DNA of 64,000 bases from Alicyclobacillus sp. GTDB lineage: Bacteria > Bacillota > Bacilli > Alicyclobacillales > Alicyclobacillaceae. The notes under the pieces were generated by a model. The model did no database searches and had not been told where the DNA came from. It worked only from the letters and a program-made list of their open reading frames with translations. The translations under genes were made by a program, and so were the position numbers. Location of the stretch: contig JAIMBT010000010.1 of the NCBI GenBank assembly GCA_023511295.1, forward strand, positions 58,413-122,412, read 5' to 3'. This document shows, in pieces, positions 9,642 to 18,229 of this stretch. How positions within the stretch are numbered: position 1 is the stretch's first letter; each line of letters starts with the position of its first letter.

Positions 9642-10406
9642 CTACTTCAATCCGCCGAATCTCCGCTTCCGCCGCTGGTAGTCCGCGATTGCGCGGTGCA
9701 ACTCGCGCCGGTCGAAATCAGGCCATAGTACATCGGTGAACCACAACTCCGCATACGCCGCTTGCCAGATGAGAAAGTTGCTCAGCCGCACCTCCCCGCT
9801 CGTGCGAATCACCAAATCCGGGTCCGGACAGTGATCAGTCGACAGGCAGCGGGAGAATGTTTCCTCGGTGAGCTCCGCCCACGTGGCCTGGCCCGCCTGC
9901 ACTCGCTCGGCGTACCGTCGCGCAGCCGCCAGCACATCGGCACGTCCGCCGTAGTTGAGCGCGAAATTGACGGTCATACCCGAGTTGTGCTGCGTCTGCT
10001 CCAGCGTCTTCGCGACGATGTCCAGCGTGTACCTCGGCAGCCGCTCCAAGTCGCCGATGAAGTGCACGCGGACCCCGCGATCCACCAGCTCTTCAATCTC
10101 GGTCCGAAAGAACTCCTCGGGCAGCCGCATGATATACTCGACCTCGGCGCGCGGGCGCTTCCAGTTCTCGGTCGAGAACGCGTACAGCGTCAGGCAGGGT
10201 ACGCCGAGCTCGTCGCAGGCCCGGATGATCTCGCGCACGGCCGACATGCCGGCATGATGTCCGGCAATACGCGGCAATCCCCGCTTCCGTGCCCACCGGC
10301 CGTTTCCGTCCATGATGATGGCGATATGGCCAGGCAGATTCTCGCGGGACGGCACCAGGGGTTCAGAAGTCTGCTCCGGTACCGCCCGACGGAGTCGCCA
10401 TTTCAT
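9642..10406 (-). CDS. uppS: Undecaprenyl diphosphate synthase (cis-prenyltransferase)
   Basis: Condenses isopentenyl diphosphate onto farnesyl diphosphate to make the C55 lipid carrier for peptidoglycan and wall glycans. The P-loop-like IAIIMDGNGRWA motif holds the catalytic Asp. LTLYAFSTENWKRP is conserved, and the C-terminal DLVIRTSGEVRLSNFLIWQ and YAELWFTDVLWPDF close the active site. It has 254 residues. The start ATG is tentative because AGGGGG directly abuts it; the conserved core begins about 25 residues later. Only 5 bases separate it from cdsA, so the two are almost certainly co-translated. Confidence 0.97.
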   Translation of the reverse strand: MKWRLRRAVPEQTSEPLVPSRENLPGHIAIIMDGNGRWARKRGLPRIAGHHAGMSAVREIIRACDELGVPCLTLYAFSTENWKRPRAEVEYIMRLPEEFFRTEIEELVDRGVRVHFIGDLERLPRYTLDIVAKTLEQTQHNSGMTVNFALNYGGRADVLAAARRYAERVQAGQATWAELTEETFSRCLSTDHCPDPDLVIRTSGEVRLSNFLIWQAAYAELWFTDVLWPDFDRRELHRAIADYQRRKRRFGGLK

Positions 10407-10434
10407 CCCCCTATCGCCCCCTTCGAAATCCCGC

Positions 10435-11749
<1,315 letters not shown>

Positions 11750-11751
11750 TC

Positions 11752-11760
11752 AATATAACA
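11752..11760 (-). promoter_or_regulatory. Probable extended -10 promoter for the pyrH operon
   Basis: On the minus strand the sequence TGTTATATT matches an extended -10 element (TGnTATAAT), 36 bases before the pyrH ATG. No good -35 hexamer lies upstream. A promoter is expected here because a terminator stands between tsf and pyrH. Confidence 0.5.
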
Positions 11761-11830
11761 CGCAGGTCGACAAAATGGCATCCGACGACTCGCGACGGGA
11801 CGGTTCACGTTCCGTGGACGAGCGGCTATA

Positions 11831-11858
11831 GAAAAGGGGAACACGCAAGGTGTTCCCC
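11831..11858 (-). terminator. Intrinsic terminator after tsf
   Basis: GGGGAACAC (11836-11844) pairs with GTGTTCCCC (11850-11858) around a 5-base loop. On the minus strand the hairpin is followed by a U run (11832-11835). It lies 16 bases past the tsf stop and separates rpsB-tsf from pyrH. Confidence 0.9.
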
Positions 11859-11874
11859 ACGGACCAACCGCACG

Positions 11875-12525
11875 TCAGCCCCGGATCTGCGCCATCACTT
11901 CTTCGGCGAAGTTGGTCTCCTGCTTCTCGATTCCTTCCCCCACGACGAACCGGGCGAACCGTCGGATGCTGATGTTTTCTCCAATGTGCGCGATGGTTTC
12001 CTTCAGGAGCTGCTCCACAGTCTTGTCCGGATCTTTGACGAACGGCTGTTCCAACAGGCAGATATCCTTGAAGAACTTGTCGACGCGACCTTCCACAATC
12101 TTGTCCACGATGTGTTCCGGCTTGCCTTCGTTCAGCGTCTGCGCGCGAAGGATGGACCGCTCGTGCTCGACCACTTCCTGTGGCACTTCTTCTCGCCTTA
12201 CGTACTGCGGTCCAGCCGCTGCGATGTGCATCGCGATGTCGTGGACAAAATTCCGGAACGACTCGTTCTTCGCCACGAAGTCGGTCTCCGAATTCACTTC
12301 GACGAGGACGCCAATCCGCCCGCCGCCGTGGATGTACGCCTCAACGATGCCTTCCGCCGCCACGCGGCCTGCCTTCTTTGCCGCGGACGCAAGCCCTTTC
12401 TCGCGCAGCAACTCCGTGGCGCGCTCCATGTCTCCATTGGCGTCCGTCAGCGCACGCTTGCAGTCCATCATCCCCGCGCCTGTCTTTTCGCGGAGTTCCT
12501 TCACCATTGCCGCTGTGATCTCCAT
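11875..12525 (-). CDS. tsf: Translation elongation factor Ts, short form
   Basis: Nucleotide exchange factor for EF-Tu. The N-terminal UBA-like domain and the TDFVAKNE motif that contacts EF-Tu are present ([32 protein letters not shown]). The protein has 216 residues against about 290 in Bacillus, so part of the C-terminal core appears to be missing, as in the compact EF-Ts of thermophiles. ATG 12525 is set by GAGGAGG upstream and by homology at [12 protein letters not shown]. It follows rpsB on the same transcript. Confidence 0.97.
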   Translation of the reverse strand: MEITAAMVKELREKTGAGMMDCKRALTDANGDMERATELLREKGLASAAKKAGRVAAEGIVEAYIHGGGRIGVLVEVNSETDFVAKNESFRNFVHDIAMHIAAAGPQYVRREEVPQEVVEHERSILRAQTLNEGKPEHIVDKIVEGRVDKFFKDICLLEQPFVKDPDKTVEQLLKETIAHIGENISIRRFARFVVGEGIEKQETNFAEEVMAQIRG

Positions 12526-12635
12526 GTTGCCTACCTCCTCACGATTCCTGCGCGTACTGGGTCGCGCGAAAAGGGTGGTGAGGCGCTTGGCACTCACCAC
12601 CCCGCCACCTGTACATCAGCCCATCCGAACTTGCC

Positions 12636-13343
12636 TTACGCTGTCGTCGTCTCCTCCGCGCCTTGTTGCGCACCTTCGAGGACCGCTTCCGCCATCTTGT
12701 TCGTCAGGAGCTTCACGGCGCGAATCGCGTCGTCGTTGCCCGGAATGATGTAATCGATCTCGTCGGGGTCGCAATTGGTATCGACAATCGCGACGATAGG
12801 AATCCCCAGTTTCCGCGCTTCCGCGACCGCAATGCGCTCTTTCCGAGGGTCAATCACAAACATCGCGCTCGGCAGTTTCTTCATATTCTTAATACCGCCG
12901 AGGAACTTCTCCAGCCGTTCCATCTCCTTGCGGAGCAGAATGACTTCCTTCTTCGGCAGAACGTCGAACGTGCCGTCCTCTTCCATCCGCTCCAACTCAA
13001 TCAACCGTGCAATCCGCTTTTGGATGGTCGGGAAGTTGGTCAGCGTACCCCCCAGCCAGCGCTGGTTGACGTAGAACATGCCCGACCGGGTCGCTTCTTC
13101 CTTCACAGCCTCCTGCGCCTGCTTCTTGGTGCCGACGAACAGGATGGTCTTGCCTTCCGCCGCCAGGTTCCGTACGAAGTTGTACGCCTCTTCCACCTTG
13201 CGGACCGTCTTCTGCAGGTCGATGATGTAGATGCCGTTGCGCTCCGTGAAGATGTACTTCGCCATCTTCGGGTTCCAGCGCCGGGTCTGGTGACCGAAAT
13301 GCACGCCGGCCTCCAACAGTTGCTTCATGGAAATAATGGCCAC
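12636..13343 (-). CDS. rpsB: 30S ribosomal protein uS2
   Basis: Small-subunit protein S2, which lets bS1-like factors and the 30S subunit mature. [31 protein letters not shown] and WLGGTLTNF are classical signatures. The chosen GTG at 13343 follows GAGGAGG with 7-base spacing and gives [10 protein letters not shown], aligned with the Bacillus start. The open frame runs about 280 bases further upstream but that part includes the promoter. It has 235 residues. The rpsB-tsf pair ends at the terminator at 11831. Confidence 0.98.
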   Translation of the reverse strand: MAIISMKQLLEAGVHFGHQTRRWNPKMAKYIFTERNGIYIIDLQKTVRKVEEAYNFVRNLAAEGKTILFVGTKKQAQEAVKEEATRSGMFYVNQRWLGGTLTNFPTIQKRIARLIELERMEEDGTFDVLPKKEVILLRKEMERLEKFLGGIKNMKKLPSAMFVIDPRKERIAVAEARKLGIPIVAIVDTNCDPDEIDYIIPGNDDAIRAVKLLTNKMAEAVLEGAQQGAEETTTA

Positions 13344-13464
13344 GTCGATTCCTCCTCGGTTTGTCCTCCGCCTGTTTCGCCCGCTCCATCCCCCGCAAGG
13401 GGACCAGATGAAACGTCCGCAGGCGTGTGTTCTCCGCGTCAAGCGGGCAATCACACTGTCTTTG

Positions 13465-13493
13465 AATATATCATAACCAAACCGACTCGGCAA
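13465..13493 (-). promoter_or_regulatory. Sigma-A type promoter for rpsB-tsf
   Basis: Minus strand: -35 TTGCCG (13488-13493), 17-base spacer, -10 TATATT (13465-13470). It leaves an untranslated leader of about 115 bases before the rpsB GTG, long enough for feedback control by S2, though no leader fold was proven. Confidence 0.75.
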
Positions 13494-13539
13494 GGCGGTC
13501 GGCGATTTCCGACCAACTCCCGCCGTTTGCCGACGGTGG

Positions 13540-14313
13540 TCAGCCGCCTTGTCTGCGAAGGAACACTCTCTCGAGAATCGCGACCTCCCCGAGACCGATG
13601 CCCAGCTCGCGGGCGACCCTGTCACGAGGCTGTCCGGCTTCCAGGCGGGCCAGGGCTTCTTGGTGGCTTGCGCTCAGGGAGAACGGATCCTCCTGCTGTA
13701 TGGCACCTGACGTTGGCGCGTCCAATCCCCCGCTGACCTCGCCGGCGCTTTCCGACGCCGTTCCCGAAACATCCTCCACAGAACGCCCGGTCCGGCGCGC
13801 CACATCGCCCTCCTCCACCGAGAGGGTCGAGCCCCCGGCGTCCAGCGAGACGCGCTGTCCACCCAATAGCACCTTCATCGGAGGTGGATCCAGCCGGGTT
13901 CCCGCCCGTCCCGACTCGGGAGCGAGCGACGTGCGCTGCGCCGAATCAACCCCCTCATCAAGCGGCCGTGACGGCTGTTCCAGGGCTTGCAAGCGCTCCT
14001 CCACTTCGCGATGCAACGCCTCCAGCGCAGCGGCGAAATCTCGGCGCAGAGCGGCTGTTTCGTCCCGGAATTCACCGTACAAGTCGTCCAGTACCGCTAG
14101 GACTCGATCTGCGTCGGCTGGGTCTGGCCGGGCCTGTTTCGATGGGGCGGTCGGCGGGGGCGATTGGCTCCTGGACGGACTGCGCAGCCATTCGACGAGG
14201 CGGTCGCGCAAAGCGGTCGCACCGCGCCCGCCGGTGCTGAATCGACGTGCCAACCATAGCAGCCCAATCACGAGAATCAACAGTACCGCATACACCGTGA
14301 CGAGGTTTCGCAT
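13540..14313 (-). CDS. SwrB/YlxL-like membrane-anchored flagellar protein
   Basis: A 257-residue protein with one N-terminal membrane helix (residues 4-22), a basic stretch, a predicted helical segment around 75-110 ([20 protein letters not shown]), a low-complexity middle and a C-terminal helix-turn-helix-like end ([20 protein letters not shown] then [13 protein letters not shown]). This plan and the position between cheD and rpsB match SwrB (YlxL) of Bacillus, which promotes flagellar type III export activation. The primary sequence similarity is limited to the C-terminus, so the function is inferred from architecture and synteny. The sigD gene that normally precedes swrB is absent. Confidence 0.7.
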   Translation of the reverse strand: MRNLVTVYAVLLILVIGLLWLARRFSTGGRGATALRDRLVEWLRSPSRSQSPPPTAPSKQARPDPADADRVLAVLDDLYGEFRDETAALRRDFAAALEALHREVEERLQALEQPSRPLDEGVDSAQRTSLAPESGRAGTRLDPPPMKVLLGGQRVSLDAGGSTLSVEEGDVARRTGRSVEDVSGTASESAGEVSGGLDAPTSGAIQQEDPFSLSASHQEALARLEAGQPRDRVARELGIGLGEVAILERVFLRRQGG

Positions 14314-14396
14314 CTGTGTTCTCCCTCCGCAGTCGCTGGGTGTGTATCGGAGACGGCTGGCGACATCCGATGGAACGACCGAGGCGACGCCTTGTC

Positions 14397-14924
14397 CTAT
14401 AACACGTAGGTCCCGTACTTTGCCGTCCGCACGTGCAAGCGGCGATCAACCGTGTGAAACGCGATGGTACGGCCAATCGAGCCGCCGCAGTCCTTCGCCG
14501 CGATGGGAATCCCAGACGCGGTCAGGGCGCGTTCCACGGCTTCCACGTTTCGCGGGCCAATTCGCATCAAGTCCGACTTTCCCGGCAGTTTGAACATCTG
14601 TGCGCCGCCGGCGAATTTAGCGCGCAACCGCGTGAGGGCAGCGCCCCGTCCCACGAGCTCTTGAATCAGAAACGGCACGGCCAAGTCCGCATACTTCGAC
14701 GCCCGGGGAGCGGACTCCAGGCTTGCCGTGGGCAGCATGACGTGGGCCATCGCAGCTACGCCCAGTGCGTCGTCATAGAGGACCACGCCAACGCAGGAAC
14801 CCAACCCCGTCGTCACCAGCACGGCCGGCGGCTCCGCCAGCGCCCAGGCAGCAATTCCGATGCGAACCACCGGGTGCAGTTCCTGACGGGCGGCATCCGA
14901 AGTACCGGGGTCGGAAAGGTTCAT
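14397..14924 (-). CDS. cheD: Chemoreceptor glutamine deamidase CheD
   Basis: Deamidates specific glutamines in methyl-accepting receptors and binds CheC to stimulate its phosphatase. The catalytic Cys44 lies in TTGLGSCVGVVLYD and His61 in AHVMLP; FAGGAQMF is the third conserved block. It has 175 residues. The ATG at 14924 overlaps the cheC stop as ATGA, with GAGGGG upstream, so the two partners are coupled. A longer upstream reading would run into cheC. Confidence 0.94.
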   Translation of the reverse strand: MNLSDPGTSDAARQELHPVVRIGIAAWALAEPPAVLVTTGLGSCVGVVLYDDALGVAAMAHVMLPTASLESAPRASKYADLAVPFLIQELVGRGAALTRLRAKFAGGAQMFKLPGKSDLMRIGPRNVEAVERALTASGIPIAAKDCGGSIGRTIAFHTVDRRLHVRTAKYGTYVL

Positions 14925-15535
14925 GGGAACAACCCCTCGGTCAAGGCCTGGAACGACTGTGGGTCTGGCAGCAGTAGGAGGAGGCAAGGCTCCTTCAGAG
15001 CGGACTGCTCCGTCTCCACCTGGGTATCGACCAGGATGACATCGTCGGATACCTCCCCCGCCGGCAACAGGCTCACATCGAGAACGGACAGCGCCATGTC
15101 ACACGCCACTGCTGGAACGGAGGGAACAAAGCGCCGCAACGTCAATTCCGATACAGCCGTCAGGTACGCGCCGCACAGGATATTCCCGATTTCCGCGAGG
15201 GCGGACACCGACAGCTCAGTGAACTCATCCCCCAACGATTCGACCGGCAGGACCGCCGCGACGAGGCTCCGGGCGCTCGCAGGTGGCAGAATGAGCAGGA
15301 TGTGACCCCCGAGGTCCCCACTGACGCGAATCAAAACACCCACAATGAGGGCCTCGGGTCCGCCCACCACCTCGGCAATCTCCGCAAATGGGCAGAGCCG
15401 CGCGTTCGACAGCGATACGCGAACGGGTTGTTGCAGCAGTTCCGACAACGCGGTCGCTGCGTGCCCGGCACCGATGTTTCCAACCTCACTCAACAAGTCC
15501 GCGTGCTGACGAGTCCAAACAAATGGTGAACGCAC
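14921..15535 (-). CDS. cheC: CheY-P phosphatase CheC
   Basis: Dephosphorylates CheY-P and is enhanced by CheD. The two pseudo-symmetric phosphatase helices are visible as LLSEVGNIGAGHAATALSEL and ALAEIGNILCGAYLTAVSEL, each with the E..N pair required for catalysis. The protein has 204 residues. GTG 15535 is chosen because AAGGGGGG lies 5 bases upstream and just after the cheW stop; earlier in-frame starts would overlap cheW by about 100 bases. Confidence 0.93.
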   Translation of the reverse strand: MRSPFVWTRQHADLLSEVGNIGAGHAATALSELLQQPVRVSLSNARLCPFAEIAEVVGGPEALIVGVLIRVSGDLGGHILLILPPASARSLVAAVLPVESLGDEFTELSVSALAEIGNILCGAYLTAVSELTLRRFVPSVPAVACDMALSVLDVSLLPAGEVSDDVILVDTQVETEQSALKEPCLLLLLPDPQSFQALTEGLFP

Positions 15536-15555
15536 AAGAACCCCCCTTTTGCACC

Positions 15556-16143
15556 TTACCGACGGTTGCGGGCCGATTCGACCTGCGAGGTCTCCCACTC
15601 CGTCAGAAAACCCGGCAAGTTGACGACGAAGTAGAGTTCCTCGCCCCGGCGCACCCAACCTTCCAGGTGGAGCGCATCCGGTCCGCCTGCAAACCGCGGC
15701 GCCGGGTGAATCTCATCGCGATGCACGCGGCACACGTCCACCACGTCGTCGACCAGAAACCCACACCAGTTGCCCCGCACATCGACCACCAATGTGAAGG
15801 GAACGCTCGACTCATCTTGCTCGTCCGAATCCCCCCGACTCTCGAAAGGCCGTCCAATCGTCTCGCAGCCGTCGGCCTGCTGGCCCGGCTCTTCGACGGT
15901 CTCACACCCTGCGTGGTCGCCGCTGTGCGCGACGCCGGCCAGTGTCGGAGCAGCGGCGAAGCGCGGCCGCACGTCCACAACCGGCACCACTTCTCCCCGC
16001 AACACCGTCAACCCCAGAATACAAGGGGGCGTCATGGGCACGGGCGTGACGACCAAGTGCTGCTCCACGGAGTAGACGTGTTCGACGAGAGCACCGTACA
16101 GACGGTCGCGGACGCGAAACACAACGACCCCCGTGTCTTCCAT
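15556..16143 (-). CDS. cheW: Chemotaxis coupling protein CheW with acidic insertion
   Basis: Links receptors to the CheA kinase in the chemotaxis array. The SH3-like CheW fold is visible in VVVFRVRDRLYGALVEHVYS, ILGLTVLRGEVVPVVDVR and TLVVDVRGNWCGFLVDDVVD. At 195 residues it is longer than the usual 155 because a polar, acidic, cysteine-containing stretch (about residues 64-112) is inserted between the two subdomains. AAGGAGG lies 7 bases before ATG 16143. The expected neighbours cheA and cheB are missing upstream; flhG lies there instead, 14 bases away. Confidence 0.9.
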   Translation of the reverse strand: MEDTGVVVFRVRDRLYGALVEHVYSVEQHLVVTPVPMTPPCILGLTVLRGEVVPVVDVRPRFAAAPTLAGVAHSGDHAGCETVEEPGQQADGCETIGRPFESRGDSDEQDESSVPFTLVVDVRGNWCGFLVDDVVDVCRVHRDEIHPAPRFAGGPDALHLEGWVRRGEELYFVVNLPGFLTEWETSQVESARNRR

Positions 16144-16157
16144 GGAGTATACCTCCT

Positions 16158-17063
16158 TTACGCAGAGTGGGTCGAATCGGCGGCACGCCAACCGCCGACG
16201 CGTTGGAACAATCGTTGTAGGAACCAGCGCATCCCTCGCTCGGGAGCCGCTGAGCTGTCCGTGACGTAGTTATGAACCAACTGCCGAACGCACCGGGTTG
16301 CTGAACTTTCTGGATACGCCGCCGCCAGTGCGACCTGGTTCATCACACACCGCGCAACCGTCGCGTCTTCCAAAATGTACCCGAGCACCCCGAGCTCGCA
16401 ATCCAGAAAACGCGACACGACAAGTTGCAGCTTTTCCGCTGTCTCTCTCCCCACGACAAAACTCGGCACGCGGTTGACAATCAACCGAGTGCGAGGCACA
16501 CGTCCGCGGACGGAGAGCATCTTCATCAGCGCGTAGGCGTCGGCGATAGCGGTCGGTTCCGGCGTCGTGACGAGAAAGATATCGTCCGCAGCAGAAAGCA
16601 GTCGCGCGACATTTTCGCCAAACCCGGCGCCACAGTCAATCAGCACCACGTCGTACTGTTCGTGCAGCAGCGTCAGTTCGGCGAACATCCGGGAGATCTG
16701 GGCGGGATGCAACGCATGGATGTCCGTGATACCGCTGCCCGCCGACAGGAACGGCAATCCAGACTTGTCTTCCGCCACAGCATCCCAGATGCTCAAACCG
16801 TTCATCACATCCACCAAAGTATGGGGAGGATGCACGCCCAACAGCACTTCGACGTCGGCGAATCCGACGTCGGCATCGAGGACCAACACTCGCTGCCCAT
16901 GCTGCCGCAGGCACAGCGCAAAGTTGATACAGATGTTGGACTTCCCGACCCCACCCTTCCCACTGCTGACCGCAATCACCCGAGGCCCCTCGGCGTGTTC
17001 TGCTCGGGCCTGCAGGACGCGCTCGCGCAATCGCTGTGCCTGATCCCCCATCGAGTCGCTCAC
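16158..17063 (-). CDS. flhG: Flagellar number/placement ATPase FlhG (MinD-like)
   Basis: ParA/MinD-family ATPase that controls flagellar number and placement and activates the FlhF GTPase through its N-terminal region. The deviant Walker A SSGKGGVGKSN, VLVLDADVGFADV and VVLIDCGAGFG are diagnostic. The N-terminus carries the DQAQRLRERV segment that resembles the FlhF-activating motif. A Trp/Arg-rich C-terminus (MRWFLQRLFQR) could be a membrane-targeting helix. It has 301 residues. The GTG start overlaps the flhF stop by 4 bases (GTGA), and GGAGGTG lies upstream. Confidence 0.94.
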   Translation of the reverse strand: MSDSMGDQAQRLRERVLQARAEHAEGPRVIAVSSGKGGVGKSNICINFALCLRQHGQRVLVLDADVGFADVEVLLGVHPPHTLVDVMNGLSIWDAVAEDKSGLPFLSAGSGITDIHALHPAQISRMFAELTLLHEQYDVVLIDCGAGFGENVARLLSAADDIFLVTTPEPTAIADAYALMKMLSVRGRVPRTRLIVNRVPSFVVGRETAEKLQLVVSRFLDCELGVLGYILEDATVARCVMNQVALAAAYPESSATRCVRQLVHNYVTDSSAAPERGMRWFLQRLFQRVGGWRAADSTHSA

Positions 17064-18229
17064 GACGCAGCACCTCCGGTGGTGAGCTTCAACAGCCGCT
17101 CCACGGATGCCACCGCGATGTCGTCGGGGACATTCTGTCCCATCGTCATGTAGGACAGCGGCCGGCCCAACTTCATCAACAGGTTGAGGAACGCCCCGTA
17201 CGTCCGCGTTTCGTCGATCTTGGTCAGAACGACATGGGTTACGGGCAACTCGGCAAACCCGGTCGCCAACACGTCAATGTCATCCGCCTTCGCCGTGAGT
17301 GAGACCACGAGGTGGACCTCGTCAAACGGTACGGCCGACAACAGCCGGCGGAGGTCTTCCAGCGCCGCTTCTTTCGCAAAGTTGCGGCCCGTGGTATCCA
17401 CCAAGACGAGGTCGCAATCCGAAAGCGCCGCCAGTGCCTCCGGCAACTCGGACGGTTCATAGGCGACCTGGAGCGGAACACTCAGGATGTTCGCGTAGGT
17501 TCGCAACTGGTCCACGGCCGCAATCCGGAATGTATCCGTTGTGATGAGCCCGACTTTTCGGTCACCCTTCAGCACATGTTGAGCGGCCAGCTTTGCAATC
17601 GTGGTCGTCTTGCCGACGCCGGTTGGGCCCACAAACGCGACGACGCGCGTCTCGCTTCCCAGCTCCTTGGCATCTCGCAACGGACCGAGGGCATCCTGGA
17701 CAGCCCGGATGAACGTCTGCCGCACTTGGTCGAACGGCTGCACGGCGAGGGGTGTCCCATTGGGCTGGCTCTCCTGTATCCGCTGCATCGCTTCCAACAG
17801 CACCTCGATGTACGTTGGGTGCACCTGTTGCGCCGCGAGGTGCTCCCGCAGGCGGTCCATCCACTGTTGGACCGTGCGCAAGCGCCCCGTGGCGTCGATG
17901 TAGCGCTTCAATTGGGCGATCTCGTTCCACAGCTGCTGCACTTCGTCTGCAGCGATGCTGCTCAACCGGTCGACGCGCTGCTGAGGCGTGCGCGTTGGGG
18001 TTGGCTTGTCCACCTTCGGCTCCGCCGAGGCCAATCCCGCAGGCGCCCGCCGCGGCACGTCGTCCCCCGTGGCCGCCACCACCTCAATCCGGCGCGTTCT
18101 CCACAGACCGAACCACTGCTTCACCCAGACCTTCCGCGTGTTCAAGATCACCGCGTCCTTGCCCAGTTCACGGCGGATCATCACGACCGCTTCCGGGATT
18201 TCCTTGACGATGTAGCGACGAATCATCAT
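17060..18229 (-). CDS. flhF: SRP-family GTPase FlhF
   Basis: Membrane-associated GTPase that selects the site of flagellar assembly. The 389 residues comprise a basic N-terminal B domain (IRRYIVKEIPEAVVMIRREL), an N domain and the G domain with [43 protein letters not shown] and LTKIDET. This set separates it from Ffh and FtsY. Two consecutive ATGs (18229, 18226) are possible starts; the first overlaps the flhA stop by one base. FlhG follows with a GTGA junction. Confidence 0.96.
   Translation of the reverse strand: MMIRRYIVKEIPEAVVMIRRELGKDAVILNTRKVWVKQWFGLWRTRRIEVVAATGDDVPRRAPAGLASAEPKVDKPTPTRTPQQRVDRLSSIAADEVQQLWNEIAQLKRYIDATGRLRTVQQWMDRLREHLAAQQVHPTYIEVLLEAMQRIQESQPNGTPLAVQPFDQVRQTFIRAVQDALGPLRDAKELGSETRVVAFVGPTGVGKTTTIAKLAAQHVLKGDRKVGLITTDTFRIAAVDQLRTYANILSVPLQVAYEPSELPEALAALSDCDLVLVDTTGRNFAKEAALEDLRRLLSAVPFDEVHLVVSLTAKADDIDVLATGFAELPVTHVVLTKIDETRTYGAFLNLLMKLGRPLSYMTMGQNVPDDIAVASVERLLKLTTGGAAS

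Noticed and set aside
13497..13514. Hairpin GGTCGG...CCGACC after the SwrB-like gene as a terminator
   Set aside because: Six-base stem without a U tract, and it overlaps the rpsB -35 surroundings; support is too weak.
13344..13625. Longer rpsB product from an upstream in-frame start
   Set aside because: That stretch contains the promoter and an excellent ribosome site directly before GTG 13343; S2 proteins start at that point.
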